Positions 8,154 to 15,641 of a stretch of DNA of 18,792 nt are shown here, in pieces; the first letter of the stretch is position 1, and every line of letters starts with the position of its first letter. The stretch is from a bacterium (GTDB taxonomy: Bacteria > UBA9089 > JAHJRX01). The DNA lies in assembly GCA_030017825.1 (NCBI GenBank), contig JASEGW010000016.1:1-18792 (forward strand). The letters run 5' to 3'. The position numbers and the translations under genes are program-made. Below the pieces are notes generated by a model that worked only from the letters and a program-made list of their open reading frames with translations, had not been told where the DNA came from and made no database searches.

Positions 8154-9204
8154 ATATCAGTTCTCCTTTGATAATATTAGCTGGCATGCCATATTTAATA
8201 CCCCAAGCAATAAATCTCAAATTTATAACCTCATTATATTTTTTCCATAAATATCCAATGGCCACTGAAATTGAAAGAGGATCAACTCGAAACATACTAC
8301 AAGCTTTCTTGATTAACACTCCTTCCAAAAACCTTTCCATAACATATAATCTTCCGGATTTTGCAAAATAAAGCACTCCTTTTTCCACAGATGAAAAGAA
8401 TTCTGTTCCTTCCAGCAAAGAGGATGCTTCCTCTAAGGTCTGACATGCTAATATAGACTCAAAAAGACTTTCTTTTAGATACCCCCCTCTAATAAAGAAT
8501 AATTCACTTTCTTTGGGCCTGCTTTTGTCATAAACTAACTTAAAAGAGGTTAGTATATTTAAATAATCTATCTCGCTTCTAACTATTTGTTCTACAAAAA
8601 TAGCATTTTTATCTTTTTCTTTTAATCTTTCTACCAAGTCTTTATAATATGCCCTATCAATTAAGTTTTCTATCTCTACTATATGAATACTCTCCTGATC
8701 ATTATAAAAGTCTATAACAGCTTTCCTGATTCTGCTATCTAAACTATATCCCCAAGTAGTTAATAGATCTATACTTTCTCCTATATCTTCTTGCTCGGCT
8801 AACTCTTTTAGATGAACATCTTTTAAGTTAGCCATAGGAACCACTCCATATAATATATCTTCTGGAAATTGGTGTCTTAATTTTCCTCTAATTATGGTTT
8901 TTATATTATAAGCATCCCATTTGCTAAGCAATAATTTTATCCAATACGCAGCTTTATCTTCAGCATAACTTAACAATTTTTGAACATTTTTTGATAAATT
9001 CTCCCTTAAAGCCTTATTTATAGCTACGTGTCCAGAATAAGTTGCTAAAGCATTGGATAAATCCACAGCATAAGGAGAATTTAATAGGGAATCGATTAAT
9101 AAACTAACTTCTTTTAAGGATAATAATTCTCTGTAGTATTCGTTAGCAAGAAGTTGGCTATACATAGCTCTTATGCGAGTATTTAGATATTCGTAATTAC
9201 TCAT
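8146..9204 (-). CDS. ntpC: V/A-type ATPase subunit C (socket linking shaft to membrane ring)
   Basis: A 352-residue subunit C (homologous to the eukaryotic d subunit), a helical funnel that joins the D/F shaft to the K ring. SNYEYLNTRIRAMYSQLL at the N-terminus and DAYNIKTIIRGK near 100-110 are typical of the family. I chose the ATG at 9202-9204: AAGGAAG lies just upstream, and the start and the stop of subunit E overlap as ATGAGTAA. An in-frame TTG ten codons earlier would add a basic stretch that the family does not normally have. Confidence 0.95.
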   Translation of the reverse strand: MSNYEYLNTRIRAMYSQLLANEYYRELLSLKEVSLLIDSLLNSPYAVDLSNALATYSGHVAINKALRENLSKNVQKLLSYAEDKAAYWIKLLLSKWDAYNIKTIIRGKLRHQFPEDILYGVVPMANLKDVHLKELAEQEDIGESIDLLTTWGYSLDSRIRKAVIDFYNDQESIHIVEIENLIDRAYYKDLVERLKEKDKNAIFVEQIVRSEIDYLNILTSFKLVYDKSRPKESELFFIRGGYLKESLFESILACQTLEEASSLLEGTEFFSSVEKGVLYFAKSGRLYVMERFLEGVLIKKACSMFRVDPLSISVAIGYLWKKYNEVINLRFIAWGIKYGMPANIIKGELIFV

Positions 9205-9790
9205 TACTTCCTTCTTCTTGCCAACATTCCCCAACCAACTTTTTTATTAGGGAAAACATTTTTTTCCATCGAGATTCAAGAGTATTATAAACTATTACCT
9301 TATCTTCTTCATTGTAAGCAACCAATCCCATAGCAATATTATTATCTTCTATAATTTGAAAAGACATATTTTTTGATTGAAGATATTTCCGACACAAAAG
9401 CTTATCTTCTTTATTCGCTCTAACTAAGATTTTCCCTTTTACTTCCTTTAGGGTTTGGATTATTAAACTTTCCAGAATTTTTTTATAAACTTCTGGTTGT
9501 TCTTTTCTAAGTATCTCTATTTTATCTAAAATACCTTTCTTAGCATCTGATATTAATGCACACTTATAATGATTCTCTTGATTCTTTAGATATCTTTCTA
9601 ATTTCCCTACAACCTTTCTTCTTTCAATATCTAACTGTTCCTGGGCTTTTTTTTCAACTTCTTCTTTATAGGCATTAATCTCATCTTGAGTCTTTTGATT
9701 TATCTGCCTAACTTTTAGAGCTGTTTCCTCTTTAATTTGCTGCACATCCAAGTCAAACCTTTGCTCTATCTCTTTTATTAAAGTTTCCAA
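9197..9790 (-). CDS. ntpE: V/A-type ATPase subunit E (peripheral stalk)
   Basis: A 197-residue subunit E, which pairs with the G/H subunit to make the peripheral stalks that hold the A3B3 head against rotation. Residues 1-100 are a charged, alanine-poor coiled coil (EIEQRFDLDVQQIKEETALKVRQI onward), followed by a globular C-terminal half with LVAYNEEDKVIVYNTLESRW, a recognisable family segment. The start is TTG; its GAGGT ribosome binding site overlaps the stop of subunit K, 9 bp upstream. It overlaps subunit C by 8 bp. Confidence 0.93.
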   Translation of the reverse strand: METLIKEIEQRFDLDVQQIKEETALKVRQINQKTQDEINAYKEEVEKKAQEQLDIERRKVVGKLERYLKNQENHYKCALISDAKKGILDKIEILRKEQPEVYKKILESLIIQTLKEVKGKILVRANKEDKLLCRKYLQSKNMSFQIIEDNNIAMGLVAYNEEDKVIVYNTLESRWKKMFSLIKKLVGECWQEEGSNE

Positions 9791-9799
9791 TTTTTACCT

Positions 9800-10129
9800 C
9801 TATAAAGCATAAATTATTATAGCAGCTACTACAAAGCCAAGAATTACCATAGTTTCTGGAATAGCTATTAAAACAATTATTGTTCCCGATAATTCTGGCT
9901 TTTCAACAATAGCTCCTGCACCTGCTGCTCCAATCTTACTCTGAGCAATACCTGTAGCGATAGCAGTCGTGCCTACAGAAAGAGCTGCTGCTAAAGCTAA
10001 TAATCCCACAGCAAGATCGCTTCTTTCGCTTTTTTTAGGAGTTTGCGCAGCTTCTTCTTTAGCCATTACATTGCTTGCCACAAACATTAACAGTAAACCT
10101 ATCACAAAAAACCACAAAATTTTCTTCAC
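9800..10129 (-). CDS. ntpK: V/A-type ATPase subunit K (membrane ion-binding ring)
   Basis: A 109-residue proteolipid. Residues 1-23 look like a signal peptide ending in NVMA, then KEEAAQ; the mature part has only two membrane helices, as in Thermus and unlike the four-helix Enterococcus subunit. Helix 1 contains GIAQSKIGAAG with Q63, and helix 2 contains IPETMVILGF with the ion-binding E92 followed by T93. These residues fit sodium binding but also occur in proton-driven relatives, so the ion cannot be assigned. I chose the GTG at 10127-10129 because AGGAGG lies six bases upstream; the TTG just before it would leave only three bases. Stop and the next ribosome site overlap. Confidence 0.95.
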   Translation of the reverse strand: MKKILWFFVIGLLLMFVASNVMAKEEAAQTPKKSERSDLAVGLLALAAALSVGTTAIATGIAQSKIGAAGAGAIVEKPELSGTIIVLIAIPETMVILGFVVAAIIIYAL

Positions 10130-10170
10130 CAAACACCTCCTATGTTTAATTTAAACGCTCTAAATAAATT

Positions 10171-10195
10171 GAGTTCGATTTAAATATAAGTTTAA
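10171..10195 (+). repeat. GARTTCGATTTAAATATAAGTTTAA repeat site, copy
   Basis: GAGTTCGATTTAAATATAAG followed by TTTAA differs at one base from 17422-17446; the first 14 bases also occur, with one change, at 5652. It lies in the 74-bp gap between the end of subunit I and the start of subunit K and is the only structure seen there, apart from the strong ribosome binding site of K. Confidence 0.5.
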
Positions 10196-10203
10196 AGTCT
10201 CTT

Positions 10204-12129
10204 TCACAGAAAACTTTTTCTAAAAGGTTTATATTCTCTTCCCCCAGTAATATAAAACTTAGAAAAAAATTCCACATAATGTAATCTTAAAGAATGAATA
10301 GTGGTGCTAAATATTCCCACAGCTAAATTCAGCACATGAAATAAAGTAGCCACTATTACTCCTAATAATAAACTATTAAAAGAGGATCCCAATTTATTGG
10401 CTACCATAGCTAATATTACTGAAGCCACCCCAATAGCCATAATACGAGCATAAGAAAGAATATTGCCCATAGTAGAAATTACCTCTAAAGGAGCCATAAA
10501 ACCATGAAGTTTAATACTTACTGGAATAAATATTAGCAGCATCCCCATTCCTATATTAAAAAAAATAGGTGGTAAAAAGTTGCCCACCTCACTTCCTATA
10601 AATATTATTCCTATTAAGATCAACAGCCTCACAGCTGTATTCCACATATCATATTTTCTGTTAGTCAAATATGAATTTATGGTACCTAAAACTAAACCAA
10701 TCATTATATGAACAACGCCAACAACTATTGCCAATACTAACAAAGGCATTATAGCTTCTTCTCTTTTTAGCCAAATAGGATGTAAGCCAAACCTCTTTCC
10801 TATATCTCCAAAGAATTCTCCAAAAATAGTTCCAAATATAATAGTAGATATAGCTGATATTAAAAATATCCAGGAAATATCCTTTAACAGATTTCTTCCT
10901 TTGGCGTAATATGAAAGTAGTCTACTGATTAAGATTAAAAGAATTCCATACCCTATATCTGCTAAAATAAGCCCAAAAAACATAGGAAAAAAAACAGCTA
11001 TTAAAGAAGTAGCGTCCAAGGTTCCATATTTTGGTAAGGAGAGAAAAGCTAAAAGTCTTTCAAAAGGTCTTCTTTTTTTAGGATTTGATAAAAGAATAGG
11101 AACTTTTGAGTAATCACCTTTCCTTAAGTGCAGTTCATTAATTACTACAGAATCTTTATAATTATCTTTTAACTCTCCTTTTAATCTCTCTATATCTTCA
11201 CTAGGAATCCATCCTTTAATAACAAATGTATACTGTGACTGAGCAAATGACGAATAAGCTTTTATCCTATTTAAACAATCTTTATTCATCATATTTAAGA
11301 GTAAAATATTTAGACCATCTTCTTGAAAAAGAATATCTATTTTTTTTGATACTTCTTTTAATTCCAAAGGAAGTTGTTTAAGCTTTTCTTCAATAATAGA
11401 TAAAGATTCATCTAAAGGCTTACCTCTATACTCTCCTGGAATTCTTAATTCATCTATTTTCTCATTCCAGATAAAGTTTTTAATCTTTTCCAGGTGCTTT
11501 TTTTTAAAACCTATTACCGCTATTAATCTTTTTTCGTCCAAATTTTTAGAAATAAATTTATAATCATTATTGGTAACCTTAAAAAATTCTTCTTGAATAA
11601 TAGGCAAAACATATTTATTGCTCTTATCAATAGTTATTCCTATAATATCATATTTTTCCCTCCATCCATATTGAGGAACTATTTCCTTAAAGATAGCCAC
11701 AACTTTTTTATAATTTGAAAGTAATTGGATGTCGTTTTCTATGTTATTTCTTCTTCTGATAAATGACCTTATTTGTCTTTGAATCATAGCTACATAGGAA
11801 TACCCTTCAGTTCCTTTTTTTTCTAACGCTTGTCTCTTTCGAACTGTTTTTTCTGTGTTAAGAGCTATATCTTCTCTGAGTTGATTTAGTATATATTTAG
11901 GAATATGATTTATAATCTCTTCTAAAACTTCAGACAGTTCTTCTCTTTTTTGCTCTTCTAACACTTCTTTCTCTTGTAAATGAACTTTATGTAAAAAAAC
12001 TTCCCCAAAATCCTCCGTAATAGGAATTTTTTCTATCTGCATCTTTCCAAAACTATGTAGTTTCTCTACTATTGAACTCAGATGCTTTTTTATTCCTACA
12101 ATTTCAATGTAGCTCATTTTAGAAATCAT
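10204..12129 (-). CDS. ntpI: V/A-type ATPase subunit I (membrane stator with ion half-channels)
   Basis: A 641-residue subunit I (a subunit homologue). The first 350 or so residues are a soluble, coiled-coil arm that contacts the E-G stalks; membrane segments start near DATSLIAVFFPMFFGLILADIGYG and run to the end. Two membrane arginines stand out: R562 in NILSYARIMAIG and R615 in HSLRLHYVEFFSKFY, the region that releases the ion from the ring glutamate in related enzymes. The ending YxPF is typical. No good ribosome binding site is visible before the ATG at 12129 or the alternative ATG at 12117; the upstream gap is largely a MITE-like element. The stop is 74 bp from subunit K. Confidence 0.96.
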   Translation of the reverse strand: MISKMSYIEIVGIKKHLSSIVEKLHSFGKMQIEKIPITEDFGEVFLHKVHLQEKEVLEEQKREELSEVLEEIINHIPKYILNQLREDIALNTEKTVRKRQALEKKGTEGYSYVAMIQRQIRSFIRRRNNIENDIQLLSNYKKVVAIFKEIVPQYGWREKYDIIGITIDKSNKYVLPIIQEEFFKVTNNDYKFISKNLDEKRLIAVIGFKKKHLEKIKNFIWNEKIDELRIPGEYRGKPLDESLSIIEEKLKQLPLELKEVSKKIDILFQEDGLNILLLNMMNKDCLNRIKAYSSFAQSQYTFVIKGWIPSEDIERLKGELKDNYKDSVVINELHLRKGDYSKVPILLSNPKKRRPFERLLAFLSLPKYGTLDATSLIAVFFPMFFGLILADIGYGILLILISRLLSYYAKGRNLLKDISWIFLISAISTIIFGTIFGEFFGDIGKRFGLHPIWLKREEAIMPLLVLAIVVGVVHIMIGLVLGTINSYLTNRKYDMWNTAVRLLILIGIIFIGSEVGNFLPPIFFNIGMGMLLIFIPVSIKLHGFMAPLEVISTMGNILSYARIMAIGVASVILAMVANKLGSSFNSLLLGVIVATLFHVLNLAVGIFSTTIHSLRLHYVEFFSKFYITGGREYKPFRKSFL

Positions 12130-12210
12130 AATAAATTAACAATATCTCCTGTTCTCTGTGATCTGCTATTTGATTTAATCTGCGTCTAAAAAAGGATATT
12201 TCTGGTACAA

Positions 12211-12379
12211 TAGACTTACTGCGAAATAAATCAGTTATTTTACAAAAATGTTATAATTTCTTTACTGACAAGGCAATAGAGCTATTTATTAAAAAATCAA
12301 CAATTTTTGAATAACTCCAGCCATTACAGGCATCTATAAGCTTTTTTGTATCTATCGCTGTTATTTCGCAGTAAGTCTA
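12211..12379. mobile_element. 169-bp MITE-like element with perfect 19-bp terminal inverted repeats
   Basis: TAGACTTACTGCGAAATAA at 12211-12229 is the exact reverse complement of 12361-12379. Reading the outermost TA as target duplication leaves 17-bp inverted repeats, as in elements that insert at TA (Tc1/mariner and IS630 type); that class is inference. On the minus strand an open stretch of about 40 codons between stop codons contains KKLIDACNGWSYSKIVDFL, perhaps a scrap of a parent protein, but it has no start and I do not recognise it. It ends one base before the stop codon of the G/H subunit gene and fills most of the gap before subunit I. Confidence 0.85.
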
Positions 12380-12380
12380 A

Positions 12381-12719
12381 TTAAGTTAAACTGCAAATTC
12401 TCTTAAATACTTCTTCAGCTATCTTAGAAGTTAAGTAGCAGTATTTCTTTTTTAACCTTTTTAGCTCTTCTTCAGATTTAGCTTCCATTTCCTTAGCTAC
12501 CTTATCAATTTCTTTTAAGCCATCTTGATATATTCTTTCATATACATTTCCAATATCTTCTTTAAACTTCAGAATAGCCTTCCCTCTTTTCGTCTCCTCT
12601 TCCTCTGTTGTTTCTTCAGCCTCCAGCTTTATCTTTTTTAGTTTTTCCTCTAACTCTTTTTCAACATCTTTAATTGCTGGAAGCAGAGAGCTTCCTTTTT
12701 CTACTTTTGAAATCTTCAT
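12381..12719 (-). CDS. atpH: V/A-type ATPase subunit G/H (peripheral stalk coiled coil)
   Basis: A 112-residue, almost entirely charged helix with LPAIKDVEKELEEKLKKIK and EEETKRGKAILKFKEDI, matching the short coiled-coil subunit that pairs with E in the peripheral stalk. It is the first gene of the operon, the usual place for this subunit in Thermus-type order. The ATG at 12719 has GAGG about 10 bases upstream. The gene ends one base from a 169-bp MITE-like element, yet its length is normal, so the insertion does not seem to have truncated it. Low-complexity charge makes the family call depend partly on position. Confidence 0.88.
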   Translation of the reverse strand: MKISKVEKGSSLLPAIKDVEKELEEKLKKIKLEAEETTEEEETKRGKAILKFKEDIGNVYERIYQDGLKEIDKVAKEMEAKSEEELKRLKKKYCYLTSKIAEEVFKRICSLT

Positions 12720-12753
12720 AAGCTATCAACCTCAACAAAATAAGATAAAGTAT

Positions 12754-12782
12754 ATGATAGCCTATTCTTTTGATTTTATCAA
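12754..12782 (-). promoter_or_regulatory. Probable sigma70-type promoter of the V-ATPase operon
   Basis: On the minus strand TTGATA (12777-12782) and TATCAT (12754-12759) are spaced by 17 bp. Transcription would begin near 12747, giving a leader of about 28 nt before the G/H start codon. An alternative -10, TATACT at 12749-12754, has no matching -35 at the right distance. Confidence 0.55.
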
Positions 12783-12886
12783 CTTATTTTTATTTTTTGT
12801 CATCTGTTTTTCATAATTTATAAAAATTAGATAACAATTATCGAATCACAAAAAAATCTAAGAAGAATTAATTTTTAGTTTTCAAT

Positions 12887-12945
12887 AAATTAAACAAAAT
12901 TAAACAAATATTATGCTTGAAATATTCTAAAGTCAAAGGTATACT
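12887..12945 (+). promoter_or_regulatory. Strong promoter of the moaC block with upstream A/T direct repeats
   Basis: TTGAAA (12917-12922) and TATACT (12940-12945) are spaced by 17 bp and predict a start near 12952, about 20 nt before the moaC ATG. Directly upstream, AAATTAAACA is repeated twice in tandem (12887-12906). That places two helical-turn-phased A/T tracts at about -65 to -46, where an UP element would bind the RNA polymerase alpha subunit. Confidence 0.65.
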
Positions 12946-12972
12946 AAAAATAATTGTATATTGGTTATTTTT

Positions 12973-13467
12973 ATGAACAAAACTACTCTTACCCACTTTA
13001 ATTCCCAAGGTAAAGCTAAAATGGTAGATATAGGCCAAAAAGAAACTACTTCACGCACAGCAAAAGCTACGGGAACAATCTCCATGCAAGAAAATACTCT
13101 TAATTTAATTAAATCTCAACAAATTATCAAAGGTGATGTGTTTACTGTAGCTAAGACCGCAGCTATCTTAGCATGCAAAAATACTCCCAACTTGATTCCT
13201 ATGTGTCATCCTATAAGAATTACCCATATTGACCTCAACTTTGAAATAAATGAATCTGACTCTTGCGTTAAAGCCATTGCAAAAGTTTCTGCCCATGATA
13301 AAACAGGCGCTGAAATGGAAGCACTTACTGCTGTATCTATCTCTCTTTTAACTATTTATGATATGTGTAAAGCCGCAGACAAAAAAATGATCATTTCTAA
13401 TATACACTTGAAAGAAAAAACAGGTGGAAAAAGTGGCAATTTTTTATTTGAGGAAAGGCTACCTTGA
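12973..13467 (+). CDS. moaC: Cyclic pyranopterin monophosphate synthase MoaC
   Basis: A 164-residue MoaC, which with MoaA turns GTP into cyclic pyranopterin monophosphate, the first stage of molybdenum cofactor synthesis. Residues matching the Escherichia coli active site are all present with a constant offset of two: K53, C78-H79 in LIPMCHPI, E114 and E116 in KTGAEMEALTAV, D130 and K133 in YDMCKA, K149. I chose the ATG at 12973; the in-frame TTG four codons earlier has no support, and no clear ribosome binding site is seen for either, with a leader of only about 20 nt. Its stop overlaps the next start as TGATG. Confidence 0.97.
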   Translation: MNKTTLTHFNSQGKAKMVDIGQKETTSRTAKATGTISMQENTLNLIKSQQIIKGDVFTVAKTAAILACKNTPNLIPMCHPIRITHIDLNFEINESDSCVKAIAKVSAHDKTGAEMEALTAVSISLLTIYDMCKAADKKMIISNIHLKEKTGGKSGNFLFEERLP

Positions 13468-14426
13468 TGGAAAAAAGTAAACCAATCTCGTTAACTAAAG
13501 CTACTATAGGAGTTGACATTGGAGGCACCAAAATAGAAAGCGCTTTGGTTCGTCTTGACGGAAGCATAGCTACAAGTATAAAAATAAATACTCCATCCAA
13601 TCCAAATAATATAATTCAAGCCATTTATGCTTTGATTGATGGGATCTTATTAGAAAGAAAAGAGTTTATTAAAGGTATTGGGGTTGGCGCTCCTGGCCAG
13701 GTAGAACTTCATACAGGAAAAGTTATTTATGCTCCTAACTTAAACTGGCATAATGTTCCCTTAAAAGAACTGCTTCAAAAAAAATATTCTCTTTCTGTAT
13801 TTGTAGATAATGATGTCCGCTGTGCTATGTTAGCTGAATATAAGTTTGGAGCAGCTAAAAATATTTCTAATTTCTTCTGCGTTTTTGTGGGAACTGGTAT
13901 CGGTGGTGGAATTATGATTAAAGACAAAGTCTTGCGAGGAATCACTAATTCCGCAGCCGAGATTGGACATATAACTATAGAAAAAGATGGATCAAAGTGT
14001 AATTGCGGCAACTATGGATGTTTAGAGAATATAGCTTCTGGCCCTAAAATAATAGAATATGTTATAGAAATGTTAAAGAAAAACAGATCAATCATAAAAG
14101 ACATAGTTAACAACGATTTAAGTAAAATAAATATTGATGTAATTCAAAAAGCTTTTGAGCTGAATGACAAAGTAGCCATAGAGGTTTTGAAAAGAGCTGC
14201 TGATTATATCGGAGCAGGAGTAGCTAGCTTAATAAACATCTTAAATCCAGAAATGGTAATCTTGGGTGGTGGAGTTATCGATGCTTCTCCCTCTTTATTT
14301 GAAATAATAAAGAAGATAATCTTTGAAAGAGTATTAAATATCTCCAAAAGTAATCTCAAGATTGTTGTCCCCAAATTAAGAGAACATGTTGGTACCATAG
14401 GAGCCAGCTTATTAATAGAATCGTAA
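13467..14426 (+). CDS. ROK family sugar kinase, probably glucokinase
   Basis: A 319-residue ROK kinase. The ATP phosphate loop is VDIGGTK (near 16-22), the catalytic base lies in VDNDVRCAM (D116), the second phosphate loop is GTGIGGGI, and the zinc site combines H168 in EIGHITI with C178, C180 and C185 in CNCGNYGCLE. This set fits glucokinase-type ROK proteins; N-acetylhexosamine or other sugar kinases cannot be excluded. There is no helix-turn-helix domain, so it is not a ROK repressor. The ATG overlaps the moaC stop by one base, with AGGAAAGG upstream; an adjacent TTG one codon earlier is less well placed. It sits between two molybdenum cofactor genes with no obvious link in function. Confidence 0.92.
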   Translation: MEKSKPISLTKATIGVDIGGTKIESALVRLDGSIATSIKINTPSNPNNIIQAIYALIDGILLERKEFIKGIGVGAPGQVELHTGKVIYAPNLNWHNVPLKELLQKKYSLSVFVDNDVRCAMLAEYKFGAAKNISNFFCVFVGTGIGGGIMIKDKVLRGITNSAAEIGHITIEKDGSKCNCGNYGCLENIASGPKIIEYVIEMLKKNRSIIKDIVNNDLSKINIDVIQKAFELNDKVAIEVLKRAADYIGAGVASLINILNPEMVILGGGVIDASPSLFEIIKKIIFERVLNISKSNLKIVVPKLREHVGTIGASLLIES

Positions 14427-14449
14427 ATCAGTCAACTTGGGAGAAGTTT

Positions 14450-14959
14450 TTGTATAAAGCAGGAATCTTAATTATTAGCGATAAAGGAGCAAGAGGAGAA
14501 AGAAAGGATTTATGCAGAGAGGTTATAGAAGACACTCTAAAAAGGATAAATATTGTATCCATAAAACACGATATTATCCCAGACGAAGAAAATATAATTT
14601 ATAATAAATTAATAGAATATATAGATAGTTTTCATCTAAATATAATTATTACTAGTGGAGGCACCGGTATCGGCCCTCGAGATGTAACTCCAGAAGCCAC
14701 CAAAAAAGCAATAGAAAAAGAAATTCCAGGTATAGCAGAAGCTATGCGACTTGAGACTTTTAAATTTGCTCATAGTAGTTTAATCTCTAGATCTGTGGTT
14801 GGCATTAGAAAGCAAAGTATTATAATAAATTTACCAGGAAGCCCCAAAGCTTGCCAAGAATGCCTGAAAGTAATTTTAAGCACCCTTCCCCATGCCATAG
14901 ATATGGTCTTGGGCAAAAAGATGGAATGTGCAAATGAGATTAAAAATGTTTCTAAGTGA
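14450..14959 (+). CDS. MogA/MoaB family molybdopterin adenylyltransferase
   Basis: A 169-residue protein of the MogA/MoaB family, which adenylates molybdopterin before molybdenum insertion. TSGGTGIGPRDVTPEAT (68-84) and LPGSPKACQECL are the two conserved motifs. The sequence cannot settle whether it is best named mog or moaB. The start is TTG with GGGAGAAG a few bases upstream, in a 23-bp gap after the ROK gene. The end overlaps the MgtC-family gene by 14 bp. With moaC two genes upstream this forms part of a molybdenum cofactor set; moaA, moaD, moaE and moeA are not in the window. Confidence 0.93.
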   Translation: MYKAGILIISDKGARGERKDLCREVIEDTLKRINIVSIKHDIIPDEENIIYNKLIEYIDSFHLNIIITSGGTGIGPRDVTPEATKKAIEKEIPGIAEAMRLETFKFAHSSLISRSVVGIRKQSIIINLPGSPKACQECLKVILSTLPHAIDMVLGKKMECANEIKNVSK

Positions 14960-15632
14960 TATAGAGATTATAATTAGAACTGTTTTATCGTTGACCCTTT
15001 CAGCAATAATAGGCTTAGAAAGAGAAAGGCATTCGAAACCTGCAGGACTTAGAACTCACATCCTGGTCTGTGTGGGAGCTAATCTTACTATGTTAGTTTC
15101 CCTTTTTATGTCTCAAAAATATGGAGACCTATCGCCTTCCAGAATAGCAGCTCAAGTAATAAGTGGAATCGGCTTTTTAGGTGCAGGCACTATCATTGTC
15201 TACCGCGGCACAGTGAAAGGACTTACTACCGCAGCTAGTTTATGGACCGTAGCAAGTATTGGCTTAGCTGTAGGAGCAGGCTTTTATTATGGAGCTATTA
15301 TCACTACCTTTTTAATTATATCTATACTCTTAATTTTTGAATTCTTTGAAAAAAGAATTATACAGGCTAAGGAATATAAGCTAATTATTCTTAAGGTAAG
15401 CTCTTTAAAAGATAAAATAAGTTCTTTAAAAGATAAAATAAGTTCAACCGAAACAGTGCTTTTAAGGCATAAAAGCAAAGTAAAGGATTTAGATTTAAAA
15501 TACTTTCAATCTGGAGGTGAAATCAGATTAACTACAAAAATTCCCACAGATATTCATATTGTTGAAAATATCATTTCTGATTTATTAAAGATAAAAGATA
15601 TTTCTGAAGTAGAAGTTAGCAAACTGGAGTAA
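14946..15632 (+). CDS. MgtC/SapB family membrane protein
   Basis: A 228-residue protein with the MgtC N-terminal membrane domain: IIGLERERHSKPAGLRTH, then RIAAQVISGIGFLGAGTII and GLTTAASLWTVASIGLAVGAG, over about four membrane segments in residues 1-135. A soluble C-terminal domain (about 140-228) ends in a small beta-rich region like that of other long MgtC homologues. The family is linked to magnesium limitation and ATP synthase regulation in some pathogens; the role here is unknown. I chose the ATG at 14946, which gives the usual MgtC start; GTG at 14928 or ATG at 14934 are possible. A 21-bp tandem duplication lies at the junction of the two domains. Confidence 0.92.
   Translation: MFLSDIEIIIRTVLSLTLSAIIGLERERHSKPAGLRTHILVCVGANLTMLVSLFMSQKYGDLSPSRIAAQVISGIGFLGAGTIIVYRGTVKGLTTAASLWTVASIGLAVGAGFYYGAIITTFLIISILLIFEFFEKRIIQAKEYKLIILKVSSLKDKISSLKDKISSTETVLLRHKSKVKDLDLKYFQSGGEIRLTTKIPTDIHIVENIISDLLKIKDISEVEVSKLE
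15399..15440 (+). repeat. 21-bp in-frame tandem duplication inside the MgtC-family gene
   Basis: Two adjacent 21-base units (15399-15419 and 15420-15440) differ at one base and encode SSLKDKI twice in a row. It adds one seven-residue, heptad-length unit to the linker between the membrane and soluble domains. Confidence 0.85.
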
Positions 15633-15641
15633 TAATTTTAG

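Noticed and set aside
9205..9234. A longer subunit C starting at TTG 9234.
   Set aside because: The ATG at 9204 has a better ribosome binding site, forms the usual ATGAGTAA-type overlap with subunit E, and gives the family N-terminus.
12211..12379. An open stretch of about 40 codons on the minus strand inside the 169-bp element as a small gene.
   Set aside because: It has no start codon or ribosome binding site and no family I recognise; at most it is a remnant of a parent element.
12830..12842. GATAACAATTATC palindrome between the divergent promoters as an operator.
   Set aside because: The arms are only five bases in very AT-rich DNA, so chance is likely; no regulator gene is nearby.
13775..14011. 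Minus-strand reading frames opposite the ROK kinase gene, here and at 14204-14398.
   Set aside because: They are opposite-strand shadows of a well-supported gene, with no family motifs.
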